Below are positions 25,532-34,253 of a DNA stretch of 64,000 bases, one piece after another. The stretch comes from Erythrobacteraceae bacterium (GTDB lineage Bacteria; Pseudomonadota; Alphaproteobacteria; Sphingomonadales; Sphingomonadaceae). The notes under the pieces are model-generated. The model was not told the DNA's origin and did not search any database. It saw only the letters and a list, made by a program, of their open reading frames with translations. The translations under genes and the position numbers were made by a program. The DNA lies in contig JAIYAM010000015.1 in NCBI GenBank assembly GCA_027489065.1, positions 1-64,000 of the forward strand. The letters are read 5' to 3'. Numbering within the stretch: position 1 is the first letter of the stretch; each line of letters begins with the position of its first letter.

Positions 25532-26182
25532 ATGTGCAACCTCTACCGCATGACCAAGAACGTGACCGAGGTCGCCAATTGGTTCGCTGCGGTGAACGCC
25601 GCGCAGGGGGCCAACTTCGCCGACGAGGTCTATCCCGGCTATCCCGGCCTCGTGGTCGCCGAGGGAGCGGTGCGGGCGATGACCTGGGGTTTCCCGCTGG
25701 CGATGACCGGGGCGAAGGGCCAACAGCTCAAGCCGAGGCCCGTCAACAACGCGCGGACCGACAAGCTCGAAAGCCCCTTCTGGCGCGACGCCTTCGCCCA
25801 CCGCCGCTGCCTCATCCCGCTCACCGCCTGGGCCGAGGCCGAGGGGCCGAAGGGCCGGATGACCCGCACGTGGCTGTCGTTGGAGGGGGGCTCGCCCCCC
25901 GAGCAGCCGCTGTTCGCGGTGGCGGGCCTGTGGCGGCCGACCGCGGAATGGGGCGCGGCCTATGCGATGGTGATGACTGACACCGCGGGCTGTGCAGCCG
26001 AGGCGGTGCACAGCCGGATGCCGGTGGTGCTGACGAGCGAGGATCAGGCGCGCTGGCTGGATGGCTCCCCGCAGGAGGCGATGAGCCTGTGCCGCGCATG
26101 GCAAGGGCCTTTGGTGATCGACCGCACCCCCGACCCTTGGGCCAAGGGTGCGGCGACCCCGCAGCAGCCGGGGCTGTTCTAG
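25532..26182 (+). CDS. SRAP-family protein (HMCES/YedK-like abasic-site binder)
   Basis: SRAP proteins crosslink to abasic sites in single-stranded DNA through the N-terminal Cys exposed after Met removal. This 216-residue protein begins MCNLYRM, so C2 is in place. The active-site elements that follow are N73-A-R75, the Glu in the TAWAEAEG segment and H160 in the HSRMPVVL motif. The length matches bacterial YedK. The gene ends in a four-base overlap with the convergent VOC gene. Confidence 0.92.
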   Translation: MCNLYRMTKNVTEVANWFAAVNAAQGANFADEVYPGYPGLVVAEGAVRAMTWGFPLAMTGAKGQQLKPRPVNNARTDKLESPFWRDAFAHRRCLIPLTAWAEAEGPKGRMTRTWLSLEGGSPPEQPLFAVAGLWRPTAEWGAAYAMVMTDTAGCAAEAVHSRMPVVLTSEDQARWLDGSPQEAMSLCRAWQGPLVIDRTPDPWAKGAATPQQPGLF

Positions 26183-26550
26183 GGGTAGCTCACCACCTCG
26201 AACTCGATCCCGTCCCAGTCGAAGAAGTAGAACCGCCGCCCCGGCTCGTAATCGGCGTGGTTGAAGGGCTCGAGCCCTGCTGCGACCACCACCGCTTCGG
26301 CGGCGTCGAGGTCGTCCACCACCAGCCCCACGTGGTTCAGCGGCAATCCCTTGGCGAAGGGCGCGGCGAGGGGGCCTCGGGTGTAGACCGCGATGTAATC
26401 GTGGTCCCCGCCGACGTGGATCGTCTCGCCACCCAGCATCGAGGGACCGCGCCAGCGGATGTGCCAGCCCATCAACCGCTCCAGAAAGGCGGCGCTCCTT
26501 TCGATGTCGCTGACGGTGATGTTGACGTGTTCGAGGCGGCCTGTGGGCAT
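26179..26550 (-). CDS. VOC (glyoxalase/bleomycin-resistance) family protein, SoxR target
   Basis: A 123-residue single-chain VOC protein with the paired beta-alpha-beta3 modules: LEHVNITVSDIERSAAFLERLMGW, then LNHVGLVVDDLDAAEAVV, and a metal-ligand Glu in DGIEFEVVSY. It would form a dimer with metal-dependent lyase or dioxygenase activity; the substrate is unknown. I start at ATG 26550 with an AAAGGA Shine-Dalgarno; the open frame extends upstream but without VOC sequence. It is divergent from soxR across a SoxR box that also contains a good -35 (TTGACC on this strand). Confidence 0.87.
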   Translation of the reverse strand: MPTGRLEHVNITVSDIERSAAFLERLMGWHIRWRGPSMLGGETIHVGGDHDYIAVYTRGPLAAPFAKGLPLNHVGLVVDDLDAAEAVVVAAGLEPFNHADYEPGRRFYFFDWDGIEFEVVSYP

Positions 26551-26626
26551 TGGGGAGGGTCCTTTCGCAAGTTGGTGAAACACGCGCCATCGGGAGCGCG
26601 AATCAATGAACTTGCCCAAGGTGCAA

Positions 26627-26644
26627 TCTCAACCTAACTTGAGG
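26627..26644. promoter_or_regulatory. SoxR operator between the VOC gene and soxR
   Basis: TCTCAACCTAACTTGAGG matches the SoxR box CCTCAAGTTAACTTGAGG at 15 of 18 positions, with the right half perfect. On the minus strand TTGACC directly abuts the box, the arrangement expected for a MerR-family-activated promoter with a long spacer. The box lies 26 bases upstream of the soxR ATG and about 77 bases upstream of the VOC-gene start, so SoxR can control both. Confidence 0.8.
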
Positions 26645-26670
26645 TCAAGCTTTATCGCGAGAGCCACACA

Positions 26671-27126
26671 ATGCCCGCCCGCCGTCTCAAGCCATCCGAC
26701 CTGCTGTCCATCGGCGAGATCGCGCGCCGCACCGGGCTCTCTGTCTCGGCGATCCGCTTCTACGAGGACCGGCGCCTGATCGAACCGGTGCGCACCGGCG
26801 GCAACCAGCGGCGCTTCCTGCGCTCGGACATCAGGCGGCTAAGCTTCATCCTCATCGCCCAGCGCCTCGGTCTGTCATTGGGCGAGATCGAGGCGGAGCT
26901 GGCGAAGCTCCCGCAGGGGCGTACGCCGACGGCAAAGGACTGGGAGGCGATCAGCGCCGCCATCCGCGCGCGCCTCGATGCGCGGATCGCCGACCTTGTC
27001 CGCACCCGCGACCGCCTCGACGGGTGCATCGGCTGCGGCTGCCTGAGCCTCACCCACTGCGCGATCTGGAACCCGCAGGATCAGCTCGCCGAGGAGGGCC
27101 CGGGTCCGCGCAAGCTGCTCGCCTGA
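26671..27126 (+). CDS. soxR: Redox-sensing regulator SoxR
   Basis: MerR-family activator of 151 residues. The DNA-binding winged helix is LLSIGEIARRTGLSVSAIRFYEDRRLIEPVRTGGNQRRF (about 11-49) and a dimerisation helix follows. The [2Fe-2S] cluster cysteines are C119, C122, C124 and C130 in CIGCGCLSLTHC. Oxidation of the cluster by redox-cycling compounds triggers activation. As in most non-enteric bacteria there is no soxS; the adjacent VOC gene is the obvious direct target. Confidence 0.97.
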   Translation: MPARRLKPSDLLSIGEIARRTGLSVSAIRFYEDRRLIEPVRTGGNQRRFLRSDIRRLSFILIAQRLGLSLGEIEAELAKLPQGRTPTAKDWEAISAAIRARLDARIADLVRTRDRLDGCIGCGCLSLTHCAIWNPQDQLAEEGPGPRKLLA

Positions 27127-27129
27127 GGA

Positions 27130-27669
27130 TTAGCCTTCGGGGCCCAGCTCCGGATCGAGATCGCGGGGGCGCGCGAAATGCACCAGCTCCGCGCAATAGC
27201 GCTTCAGATCGGCCCAATGTTCGACATCGCACTCGAGCACGGCGTAGGCGGCGGTCGGGAATTTCACGACCGCCTCCTTGAACAGCGCGTTCTCCTTGCC
27301 CGGCGCGACCAGCTCCAGCAGCACGTCCTGCAAACCCGGATTGTGCCCGGAGATGAGGATCGTCTTCGCCTCGTCGTCGCCGCTGCCGGCATGGGCCTCG
27401 ATCGTCTCGACGATGCTGTCGAAGCTGGCGAGGTAGAGCCGCTGGTCCCAGATCACCGGCGCATCGGGCAGCGCGCCTTCCAGCGTCAGCTTCACCCGCA
27501 CCGCAGGGCTGGCGATCAGGCGGTCCCACTTCACCCCGTGGTCGCGGATATGCTTGCCGATCAGCTCGGCACCCTTGCGACCGCGCGCGTTCAGCCCGCG
27601 ATCGAAATCGCGCTGGTTGGCGTCGTCCCAGTCGGACTTGGCGTGGCGCAGAAGGCCCAGAATCTTCAT
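27130..27669 (-). CDS. Histidine phosphatase, SixA-like
   Basis: The 179-residue protein has the catalytic RH pair in LLRHAKSDW near residue 7. A second Arg lies in LIASPAVRVKLT and the second His in ILISGHNPGL near 110, the complete phosphoglycerate-mutase-type active site. SixA removes phosphate from HPt histidines; related alphaproteobacterial proteins act on other phosphate esters, so the substrate is open. The ATG overlaps the stop of the DinG-type helicase gene upstream, suggesting co-transcription. Confidence 0.88.
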   Translation of the reverse strand: MKILGLLRHAKSDWDDANQRDFDRGLNARGRKGAELIGKHIRDHGVKWDRLIASPAVRVKLTLEGALPDAPVIWDQRLYLASFDSIVETIEAHAGSGDDEAKTILISGHNPGLQDVLLELVAPGKENALFKEAVVKFPTAAYAVLECDVEHWADLKRYCAELVHFARPRDLDPELGPEG

Positions 27670-30416
27670 GGCAGCAAGGCACCTCGCGAGGGAACGGCTT
27701 GCCCCTGCGAAACACCACCCGACAGGCGTTGTAAAGCCTGATCGAGCGTGACGCGCAGCACCGGGGTCCCCGGCGGGAAGGCGCTGAGCAGCCGCGAGGG
27801 GAAAGCGGGCGACAGGACGATGAAATGCCCCGCATCCTCCTTGCTGCGGATCAGCCGCCCGAAGGCCTGCGCCAGCTTGGCGCGGATGATGCGGTCGTCA
27901 TAGGCAGAGCCGCCGCCAGCGAGCCTGCGCGCCTTGTGCAGAATGTCGGGACGCGGCCAGGGGACCTGCTCCAGCACCACGCACCGCAAGGAGTGGCCGG
28001 GCACATCCACCCCGTCGCGCAAGGCATCCGTGCCGATCAGGCTGGCGCGCGGATCGTCGCGGAAGATGTCGACCAGCGTGCCGGTGTCGATCGGGTCGAC
28101 ATGCTGGGCATAGACCGGCAGGCCCGCCCGCGCGAGGCGGTCGGCGATGCGGCCGTGGACGGCGCGCAGGCGGCGGATCGCGGTGAACAGCCCGAGCACG
28201 CCGCCGCCGCTCGCCTCGATGATCCGCGCATAGGCTCCGGCCAGCGCGGGCAGATCGCCCTTGGCGATGTCGGTGACGATCAGCACCTCGGCGCGGGCCG
28301 CATAGTCGAAGGGGCTTTCCGCCGCCGAGAGCAGCGGGGCGACCTCGACATGGGCCGCGCCGGAGCGCTGAATCGCGCTTGCCCAGCGGTCATCATCCTG
28401 CGTGCGGTCGGTCAGCGTTGCGCTGGTCAGCATCACGCCGTGCGCCGGTTCCAGCACGACGCGGGCGAAGGGCTTCATCGGATCGAGCCAGCGGCGGTGG
28501 ATCGCCACATCGAATTCGCGCGCGTCGGAGCGGTCGACCGCGAGCCAGTCGACGAATTCGGGATCGGCAGGCCCACCGAGCCGGTCGAGCAAAGCTTCCC
28601 ACGCGGCGATCAGGTCGATCCGCCATCCGAGAGCGAAGCGCGCCCCCTCGATCCGGGCGCGCCCTTGCGCGTCGAGCCAGTCGGGCGGTTCGGCAAGGAT
28701 GGCTTCGAGCCTGCCGCCGAGCCGGATCAGCGGGACGCGGATTCCGGCGAGGGCTTCGGCGGCATTGCTGGCCGCCTCGATCACCTCGCCCGGCAGGCCC
28801 GCCGCTTCGGTCTCGATGCCGTAGCCTGCGTCGATCCCGCCGCTTTCGTCGCGGGCATAGGTGGCGGTGCGCACGGCGGCGAGCAGGGCTTCGATGGGCC
28901 CGAATGGCGCGTTCTCGGCGAGGCGCTGGAGCCAGCCGTCCGACGGGAGCAATTGCCCCGCCTTGCAGGCCGCCGCGATGGCTTCCGCGCCCGCCTCGTC
29001 ATAGCTGGCGATATCCGCAAGCCTTGCGGCGAGGCCCCGCCTGCGTCCGCGCGCCTCGCGTTCCGGCCCCATGATCCAGCGGCGCAATTCGATGGTCTCC
29101 TGCCCGGAGAGCGTCGCGGCAAAGGTGCTGTCGGCGGCGTCGAAGACGTGGTGGCCCTCGTCGAAGATCAGCCGCGTCGGGCGCTGGTTCGGATCGCGGG
29201 CGCGGGCGGCGTTGACCATCACCAGCGCGTGGTTGGCGATGACCAGATCGGCCTGTGCGGAATCGCGTGCGGCGCGCTCGATGAAGCACTTCCGGTAATG
29301 CGGGCACCCGGCATAGATGCACTCGCCGCGCTGGTCGGTGAGCGCGGCGATCCCGCGCTTGCGGAACAGTGTCCCGAGCCAGCCAGGCAGGTCGCCGCCC
29401 ACCATGTCGCCGTCGCGGGTGAAGGCGCCCCAGCGTGCCACCAGATGGGCAAGGATCGCAGGCCGCCCGGTGAAACCGCCTTGCAGCGCGTCCTCGAGAT
29501 TGAGGAGGCAGAGGTAATTCTCGCGGCCCTTCCTCACCACCACCGGGGGGGTGCCGTCGGCGCGCTTCACCGGCCAGGCGCGGCGGCTCTCGGCGCGCAG
29601 CTGGCGTTGCAGGTTCTTGGTGAAGGTCGAAACCCACACCGTGCCGCCCGCCTGCTCCGCCCACAGCGAGGCGGGGGCGAGGTAGCCCAATGTCTTGCCG
29701 ATGCCCGTGCCCGCCTGCGCCAGCGCGAGGTGGGGGCGGCCCGGTGCGGAGCGGGGGGCGAAAATGCGCGCGGCGTCCTGCGCATAGGCGCGCTGGCCGT
29801 CGCGCTGTTCGGCGCTCTCGCCGGTCAGGCGGGCAAGCTGCGCCGCGATGGCCTCGGGCGCGAGATCGACTTGGCGGGGGGCGGGGCGCTCTCCGGTTTC
29901 CTCCCATTCGGGCAGGCGGGCGAAGAGCCAGCGCTCGGCCCTCTCGGGCTTGGCGATGTGCGAGCGCAGCACCTGCGCCCAGGGCCAGCGCAGGCGTTCG
30001 AGGGACTGGAGCGCGCTCCACGCGCCCTCGCGCTCGAACCATTCGGGGTCCTCGCACACCGCGACAAGCGCGCCGGCTGCGCGCTGGAGCAATTCCGGCA
30101 CGGCGGCGTCGTTTTCGGGAATCGGCAGGCCGAGCGCTTCGGCCAGCCCGCGCGGGGTCGGCACGCAGAAGCGCGCGGGGTGGATGAAGGCGAAGGCCTC
30201 GAGCAGATCGAGGCCCGAAAGGTCAGGATAGCCGAGCCGGCTCGCCACAAGCGGCGCGTTGATCATCAGCACCGGCGTGTCGGCGGCGGCCATGATCGCA
30301 TCGCCCTTGGAGACGGCATTGGTGATGCCATTCGCCGCACGCAGCCAATGCCCGCCGTGGCTCGCATGGAGCGCGGGCAGGGGGACGGGATCGGGGAGGG
30401 TGGGCAGAGGACTCAC
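27666..30416 (-). CDS. DinG/XPD-type ATP-dependent DNA helicase
   Basis: Superfamily-2 Fe-S helicase of 916 residues. The Walker A is AGTGIGKTLGY near 238. The Fe-S cluster cysteines are the Cys in RENYLCLLN and those in CIYAGCPHYRKC. The DEGH box is LIFDEGHHVFDAAD near 420, and the late motifs include SATLTDRTQ and ALRDGVDVPGHSLRCVVLE. About 200 residues precede the helicase core and show no exonuclease motif. Family members unwind DNA:DNA or DNA:RNA (R-loop) duplexes 5' to 3'. The start is GTG at 30416; a later internal ATG is possible. Confidence 0.9.
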   Translation of the reverse strand: MSPLPTLPDPVPLPALHASHGGHWLRAANGITNAVSKGDAIMAAADTPVLMINAPLVASRLGYPDLSGLDLLEAFAFIHPARFCVPTPRGLAEALGLPIPENDAAVPELLQRAAGALVAVCEDPEWFEREGAWSALQSLERLRWPWAQVLRSHIAKPERAERWLFARLPEWEETGERPAPRQVDLAPEAIAAQLARLTGESAEQRDGQRAYAQDAARIFAPRSAPGRPHLALAQAGTGIGKTLGYLAPASLWAEQAGGTVWVSTFTKNLQRQLRAESRRAWPVKRADGTPPVVVRKGRENYLCLLNLEDALQGGFTGRPAILAHLVARWGAFTRDGDMVGGDLPGWLGTLFRKRGIAALTDQRGECIYAGCPHYRKCFIERAARDSAQADLVIANHALVMVNAARARDPNQRPTRLIFDEGHHVFDAADSTFAATLSGQETIELRRWIMGPEREARGRRRGLAARLADIASYDEAGAEAIAAACKAGQLLPSDGWLQRLAENAPFGPIEALLAAVRTATYARDESGGIDAGYGIETEAAGLPGEVIEAASNAAEALAGIRVPLIRLGGRLEAILAEPPDWLDAQGRARIEGARFALGWRIDLIAAWEALLDRLGGPADPEFVDWLAVDRSDAREFDVAIHRRWLDPMKPFARVVLEPAHGVMLTSATLTDRTQDDDRWASAIQRSGAAHVEVAPLLSAAESPFDYAARAEVLIVTDIAKGDLPALAGAYARIIEASGGGVLGLFTAIRRLRAVHGRIADRLARAGLPVYAQHVDPIDTGTLVDIFRDDPRASLIGTDALRDGVDVPGHSLRCVVLEQVPWPRPDILHKARRLAGGGSAYDDRIIRAKLAQAFGRLIRSKEDAGHFIVLSPAFPSRLLSAFPPGTPVLRVTLDQALQRLSGGVSQGQAVPSRGALLP

Positions 30417-30520
30417 GAGCCAAGGATGGGGTGTGGCCCTCGCAATGTAAACGACCGGCGGGCGATGGATGAACCGCTGCGGCGAAATGCTTCCCGGCCC
30501 ATGACCCTCGCCAGCAGGCT

Positions 30521-30580
30521 CCAGACCCCCTCCAGACCCCTCTTAGACCCCCGCTAGACCCCCGCCAGACCCCGCCAGAG
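30521..30580 (+). repeat. 11-bp tandem repeat (AGACCCC type), copy B
   Basis: Five AGACCCC units start at 30523, 30534, 30545, 30556 and 30567, again with an exact 11-base period. A degenerate sixth (AGAGGG) follows at 30577. The array lies upstream of lysS in the same orientation as that gene, and 16 bases before the parS-like site. Confidence 0.92.
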
Positions 30581-30595
30581 GGTGCGTCGCGGCGC

Positions 30596-30611
30596 TGTTT
30601 CACGTGGAACA
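30596..30611. promoter_or_regulatory. parS-like ParB-binding site
   Basis: TGTTTCACGTGGAACA matches the bacterial chromosomal parS consensus TGTTTCACGTGAAACA at 15 of 16 positions and keeps the central CACGTG palindrome. parS sites nucleate ParB-CTP spreading and usually lie near the replication origin. The neighbouring genes are lysS and a helicase, not parAB. This was the only such 16-mer I saw in the window. Confidence 0.8.
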
Positions 30612-30677
30612 ACCCCTCCGGCTCTGCCGCCATTGATGCTTGCAAGCCGGTTCGCCATGCCTAATAGCCGCCCCGTC

Positions 30678-32294
30678 ATGACGATAACCCAAGATGCTCT
30701 CATCGCCGCTGCGCAGAACTCCAAGGCCTGGCCGTTTCAGGAGGCGCAGCGCCTCGCCAAGCGCCTGCCGGAGGGCAAGCCGGGCGGGGTGCTGTTCGAG
30801 ACCGGATACGGCCCCTCGGGCCTGCCGCATATCGGGACTTTTCAAGAGGTTCTGCGCACTTCACTGGTGCGCCGCGCCTATGAGACGCTGACCGGCGGCG
30901 CAGCGACGCGGCTCGTCGCCTTCTCGGACGACCTCGATGGCTTGCGCAAGGTGCCCGACAACGTCCCCAATCAGGCGATGCTCACCGAACATCTCGGCAA
31001 GCCCCTGTCGCGCATCCCCGATCCGTTTGAAAAGTTTGAAAGTTTCGCCGCGCACAACAACGCGATGCTGCGCGATTTCCTCGACCGCTTCGGCTTCGAG
31101 TATGAATTCGTGAGCTCGTCGGACTGCTACAATTCGGGCAAGTTCGACGATGCGTTGAGGGGCGTGCTGGCGAACTTCGGCGCGATCCTCGACATCATGC
31201 TCCCGACCCTCGGCGAGGAGCGCCGGCGGACCTATTCGCCCGTCATGCCGATCAGCCCGACCACCGGCGCGGTGTTGCAGGTGCCTATCGAAGTCATTGA
31301 TCCACAAGCCGGAATCATCCGTTTCACCGACGAGGGCGGCAGCACTGTCGAGCAATCCGCGCTCGGCGGCATGGCCAAGTGCCAGTGGAAGGTCGACTGG
31401 GCGATGCGCTGGGTGGCGCTCGGCGTCGACTACGAGATGTACGGCAAGGACCTGACCGACTCTGGCATCCAGTCGGGCAAGATCGCCCGCGTGCTCGGCG
31501 GCAACAAGCCCGAAGGGCTGATCTACGAGCTGTTCCTCGACGGCAAGGGCGAAAAGATCAGCAAATCCAAGGGCAACGGCCTGTCGATCGAGGACTGGCT
31601 GAAGTATGGCAGCCAGGAGAGCCTCGGCTTTTACATCTTCGCCAATCCCAAGAGCGCCAAGCAGCTCCACGCCGGCGTGATCCCCAAGGCGATCGACGAT
31701 TACTGGCAGTTCCGCAGCAGCATTCCCGGGCAGGACGCCGACAAGCGGCTGGGCAATGCGGTGTGGCATCTGCTGCGCGCGAACGAGCGTCACGAAGGCG
31801 CCGACGCGCCAGGGCAGGGCGACATGCTGCCCGTGCCGTTTAGCCTGCTCCTCAACCTCGTCGGCGTGCTCGGGCCGGGCGCGACACGCGAGGCGGTGTG
31901 GTCCTATCTCGGCAATTATGTCGAGGACGCCGATCCCGCCGCGCACCCGGCGCTCGACGCGCTGGTCGGCAAGGCGCTCGCCTATAACCGCGACTTCGTG
32001 GCCCCCACGCTGGCCAAGCGCGCGCCTGCGGGCGGAGAGGTGGGGGCGCTTCAGGCGCTGGACGCGGCGCTTGCCGCTGCCGACCCGGCGACCAGTGCAG
32101 AAGACCTCCAGACCATCGTCTATGAAATCGGCAAGCAGCCGGAATTCGGTTTCGAGTCCTTACGCGACTGGTTCAAGGCGCTCTACGAGACGCTGCTGGG
32201 CTCCGAACAGGGTCCACGCATGGGGAGCTTCATCGCGCTCTATGGCATCGCGCCCACCCGCACGCTGATTGCCGAGGCGCTGGCGAAGGCCTAA
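30678..32294 (+). CDS. lysS: Lysyl-tRNA synthetase, class I
   Basis: Class I LysRS (archaeal type, as found in many alphaproteobacteria), charging tRNA-Lys. The 538-residue protein has the HIGH-type motif in GPSGLPHIGTF near 45 and the KMSKS-type loop KISKSKGNG near 295, proving class I rather than class II. The C-terminal all-helical anticodon-binding region is present. I favour ATG 30678 (MTITQD); in-frame ATGs at 30636 and 30657 are also possible because no strong Shine-Dalgarno decides. The leader contains the 11-bp repeats and the parS-like site. Confidence 0.93.
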   Translation: MTITQDALIAAAQNSKAWPFQEAQRLAKRLPEGKPGGVLFETGYGPSGLPHIGTFQEVLRTSLVRRAYETLTGGAATRLVAFSDDLDGLRKVPDNVPNQAMLTEHLGKPLSRIPDPFEKFESFAAHNNAMLRDFLDRFGFEYEFVSSSDCYNSGKFDDALRGVLANFGAILDIMLPTLGEERRRTYSPVMPISPTTGAVLQVPIEVIDPQAGIIRFTDEGGSTVEQSALGGMAKCQWKVDWAMRWVALGVDYEMYGKDLTDSGIQSGKIARVLGGNKPEGLIYELFLDGKGEKISKSKGNGLSIEDWLKYGSQESLGFYIFANPKSAKQLHAGVIPKAIDDYWQFRSSIPGQDADKRLGNAVWHLLRANERHEGADAPGQGDMLPVPFSLLLNLVGVLGPGATREAVWSYLGNYVEDADPAAHPALDALVGKALAYNRDFVAPTLAKRAPAGGEVGALQALDAALAAADPATSAEDLQTIVYEIGKQPEFGFESLRDWFKALYETLLGSEQGPRMGSFIALYGIAPTRTLIAEALAKA

Positions 32295-32305
32295 GACCTT
32301 TCGGC

Positions 32306-32824
32306 ATGACGCGTGAGCCCGATCCGCACAAGCTCGCACGCGACCTTCTCGGCCGCGACTACGACGATCTTGAAGCCGACGAGCAGCGGGTCCTGAAGCA
32401 TGTCGCTTCCGGCAGCTTCACCGGGCGCGATGCCGATGAACTGGCACAGGCGCATGCCACCTGGGGCGACCGCCTTGCCGACCGCGTGGCGGCGATTGGC
32501 GGCAGCTGGGGCTTCATCGTCGGTTTCGGCGTGGTGCTGGTGGTGTGGGCGGCGCTGAACAGCGGGGTTTTGCAGGCGATGGGCTTCAGGCCCTTCGATG
32601 CCTATCCCTTCATCTTTCTGAACCTGATGCTCTCGATGCTGGCGGCGGTACAGGCGCCGGTCATCCTCATGAGCCAGAACCGTCAGGCGATGAAGGATCG
32701 CATCACCGCGCGCCATGATTACGAAGTCAATCTGCGCACCCAGCTTGAAATTCTGCGGCTCGCGAAGCGGGTGGAGAAGCTGGCGGAAGAAGTGCGGGCG
32801 CTCGTTCGCAAGGATACCGCCTGA
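32306..32824 (+). CDS. DUF1003 membrane protein
   Basis: The 172-residue protein shows the DUF1003 core: a TWGDRLADRVAAIGGSWGFI segment leading into two transmembrane helices (about 66-88 and 103-125, with NLMLSMLAAVQAPVILMSQNRQ between and after). A C-terminal amphipathic coiled-coil helix follows (DYEVNLRTQLEILRLAKRVEKLAEEV). The family is widespread and functionally uncharacterised. It starts 11 bases after lysS and is probably on its transcript. Confidence 0.88.
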   Translation: MTREPDPHKLARDLLGRDYDDLEADEQRVLKHVASGSFTGRDADELAQAHATWGDRLADRVAAIGGSWGFIVGFGVVLVVWAALNSGVLQAMGFRPFDAYPFIFLNLMLSMLAAVQAPVILMSQNRQAMKDRITARHDYEVNLRTQLEILRLAKRVEKLAEEVRALVRKDTA

Positions 32825-32836
32825 CCGGAACGGTAT

Positions 32837-33505
32837 TCAGCCAAAGGCGCGCGTACGATACCACTTGGTGATGATGTACTTGGCCCCGTGCTCCACCGGT
32901 ATCCCGGCGTGCAGGGTCGCCTCGTTGGGGCTCCCGTCCGGCAAGGCATTGTTCCACAGCAACAGCACGCCCGCCTTGGGCTCGATCTGGATACCGGCGG
33001 CGATGAAGGCGGTCGCCCCGCCCGCTTCGACGTCATTGAGGTACACCATCGCCGTCCAGCTGCGCTGCCCGCCGCGCGCCTCTTCCTGCGGCCAATAGCC
33101 TTCCGAGGTGTAGAACCAGTCATTGTGCGGCTTGAACTGCTGGCCGGGCCAGTAGCGCTGGCCCTGCACCGGCTCGCCGATTGTCGCGGAAACGCCGAGC
33201 AGCGCGTCGATCCTTTGCGAAATGCCCGAAACGAGGGCGTCCCCCGGATCGAGGTCGCCCGAATAGGAGGTGCGAAAGCCGCTCGCGTAATCGAGCTCGT
33301 GCAGCGCGGAAGGCCGCGCGACGGCGTCGATCATCGCGCACAGTTGCCGGCACTCGGCATCCGATAGGAAGCCGCCGAGTGCGAACAGCTCGATCCCCTC
33401 GGCGGGGATGCGGTAAGCGTCGGGGTTGGCGGCAAGGCGCGCGCGCACGCGCTTGCCCAGCCTTGCGAGGGCATTTTGATCGGGAACAAGGCCGCGGGCG
33501 TTCAT
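32837..33505 (-). CDS. 2-oxoglutarate/Fe(II) dioxygenase, prolyl-4-hydroxylase type
   Basis: The 222-residue protein has the complete facial triad: H127 and D129 in PHNDWF, H199 in TLHAGIPV, with the 2OG-binding K209 in KYIITKWYR. The double-stranded beta-helix core is typical of bacterial P4H-like proteins. The substrate protein or amino acid is unknown. I start at ATG 33505, where the first structured residues begin. It is convergent with the DUF1003 gene and divergent from cytochrome b561. Confidence 0.9.
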   Translation of the reverse strand: MNARGLVPDQNALARLGKRVRARLAANPDAYRIPAEGIELFALGGFLSDAECRQLCAMIDAVARPSALHELDYASGFRTSYSGDLDPGDALVSGISQRIDALLGVSATIGEPVQGQRYWPGQQFKPHNDWFYTSEGYWPQEEARGGQRSWTAMVYLNDVEAGGATAFIAAGIQIEPKAGVLLLWNNALPDGSPNEATLHAGIPVEHGAKYIITKWYRTRAFG

Positions 33506-33611
33506 CGGCGGCAAGGCTAGCAAGCCGCTCCTCGCATGCAAGCGGCCCCATTGCGCAAGGCAGCAGCGGTGCTAGGCTCGGGCTGTCAGGGAATTTCGGG
33601 AAGGGACACAC

Positions 33612-34169
33612 ATGAGCCTGAATGCCAAGACCAAGTATTCCGGGTTCGCCATGCTGTTGCACTGGCTGATTGCGGGACTCGTGATCGCGCAGTGGCTGAT
33701 CAGCATAAGGGCGGAAGATGCTCCGACGCGGGAGGAGAGCGGCGCCATCATGGCCAACCACTTCGCGCTCGGCGTGGTGATCTTCGCCGTCGTCGTGGTC
33801 CGGCTGGTATGGCGGCAGATCAGCCCGCCGCCGCCGCAGAACCCCGACCATGCGGCTTGGGAAAGGACTCTCTCGCGGATCGTGCACTTCGCATTTTATG
33901 CGCTGCTGCTGGTGATGCCGATCGCCGGCTGGATCGCGCTGTCGTCCTTCGGCGAGCCGATCAGCGTATGGGGCCTTTTCCAGCTGCCCGCGCTGCCGGT
34001 GCCGCAGAACCCGGATCTGGGCGAACAGATCTTCGAGCTTCACGGTGCCTCCGGGATCGCCCTGCTGGTGCTTGCTGCCTTCCACGGGCTGGCCGCGCTC
34101 AAGCACACTTTCCTTGACAAGGACGGGACGCTGTACCGGATGCTGCCTTTCGGCTCGGCCAAGGGCTGA
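33612..34169 (+). CDS. Cytochrome b561
   Basis: The 185-residue four-helix membrane cytochrome has haem-ligand histidines in the expected places: MLLHWLIAGLVIAQW (H17), MANHFALGVVIF (H49), RIVHFAFYALLLVMPIAGW (near H92) and ASGIALLVLAAFHGLAALKH near the C-terminus. CybB-type proteins pass electrons from ubiquinol, for example to superoxide or periplasmic partners. A GGGAAGGG Shine-Dalgarno precedes the ATG. A strong terminator follows. Confidence 0.93.
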   Translation: MSLNAKTKYSGFAMLLHWLIAGLVIAQWLISIRAEDAPTREESGAIMANHFALGVVIFAVVVVRLVWRQISPPPPQNPDHAAWERTLSRIVHFAFYALLLVMPIAGWIALSSFGEPISVWGLFQLPALPVPQNPDLGEQIFELHGASGIALLVLAAFHGLAALKHTFLDKDGTLYRMLPFGSAKG

Positions 34170-34205
34170 ACGAAAGGCGGGAATTCGCACGCAGGCCAAG
34201 AAAAA

Positions 34206-34234
34206 GCCCCGCCGGATCGCTCCGGCGGGGCTTT
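34206..34234. terminator. Bidirectional intrinsic terminator
   Basis: GCCCCGCCGGA (34206-34216) pairs perfectly with TCCGGCGGGGC (34221-34231) around a TCGC tetraloop. It is flanked by AAAAA on the left and TTTC on the right, so it can stop both the cytochrome b561 transcript and the convergent RcnB-like transcript. Confidence 0.9.
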
Positions 34235-34253
34235 CGTCGTCTTGAGCTGCGAC

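Noticed and set aside
27825-30557. 910-codon plus-strand open frame opposite the DinG-type helicase
   Set aside because: Shadow of a gene with all helicase motifs; no conserved sequence on the plus strand.
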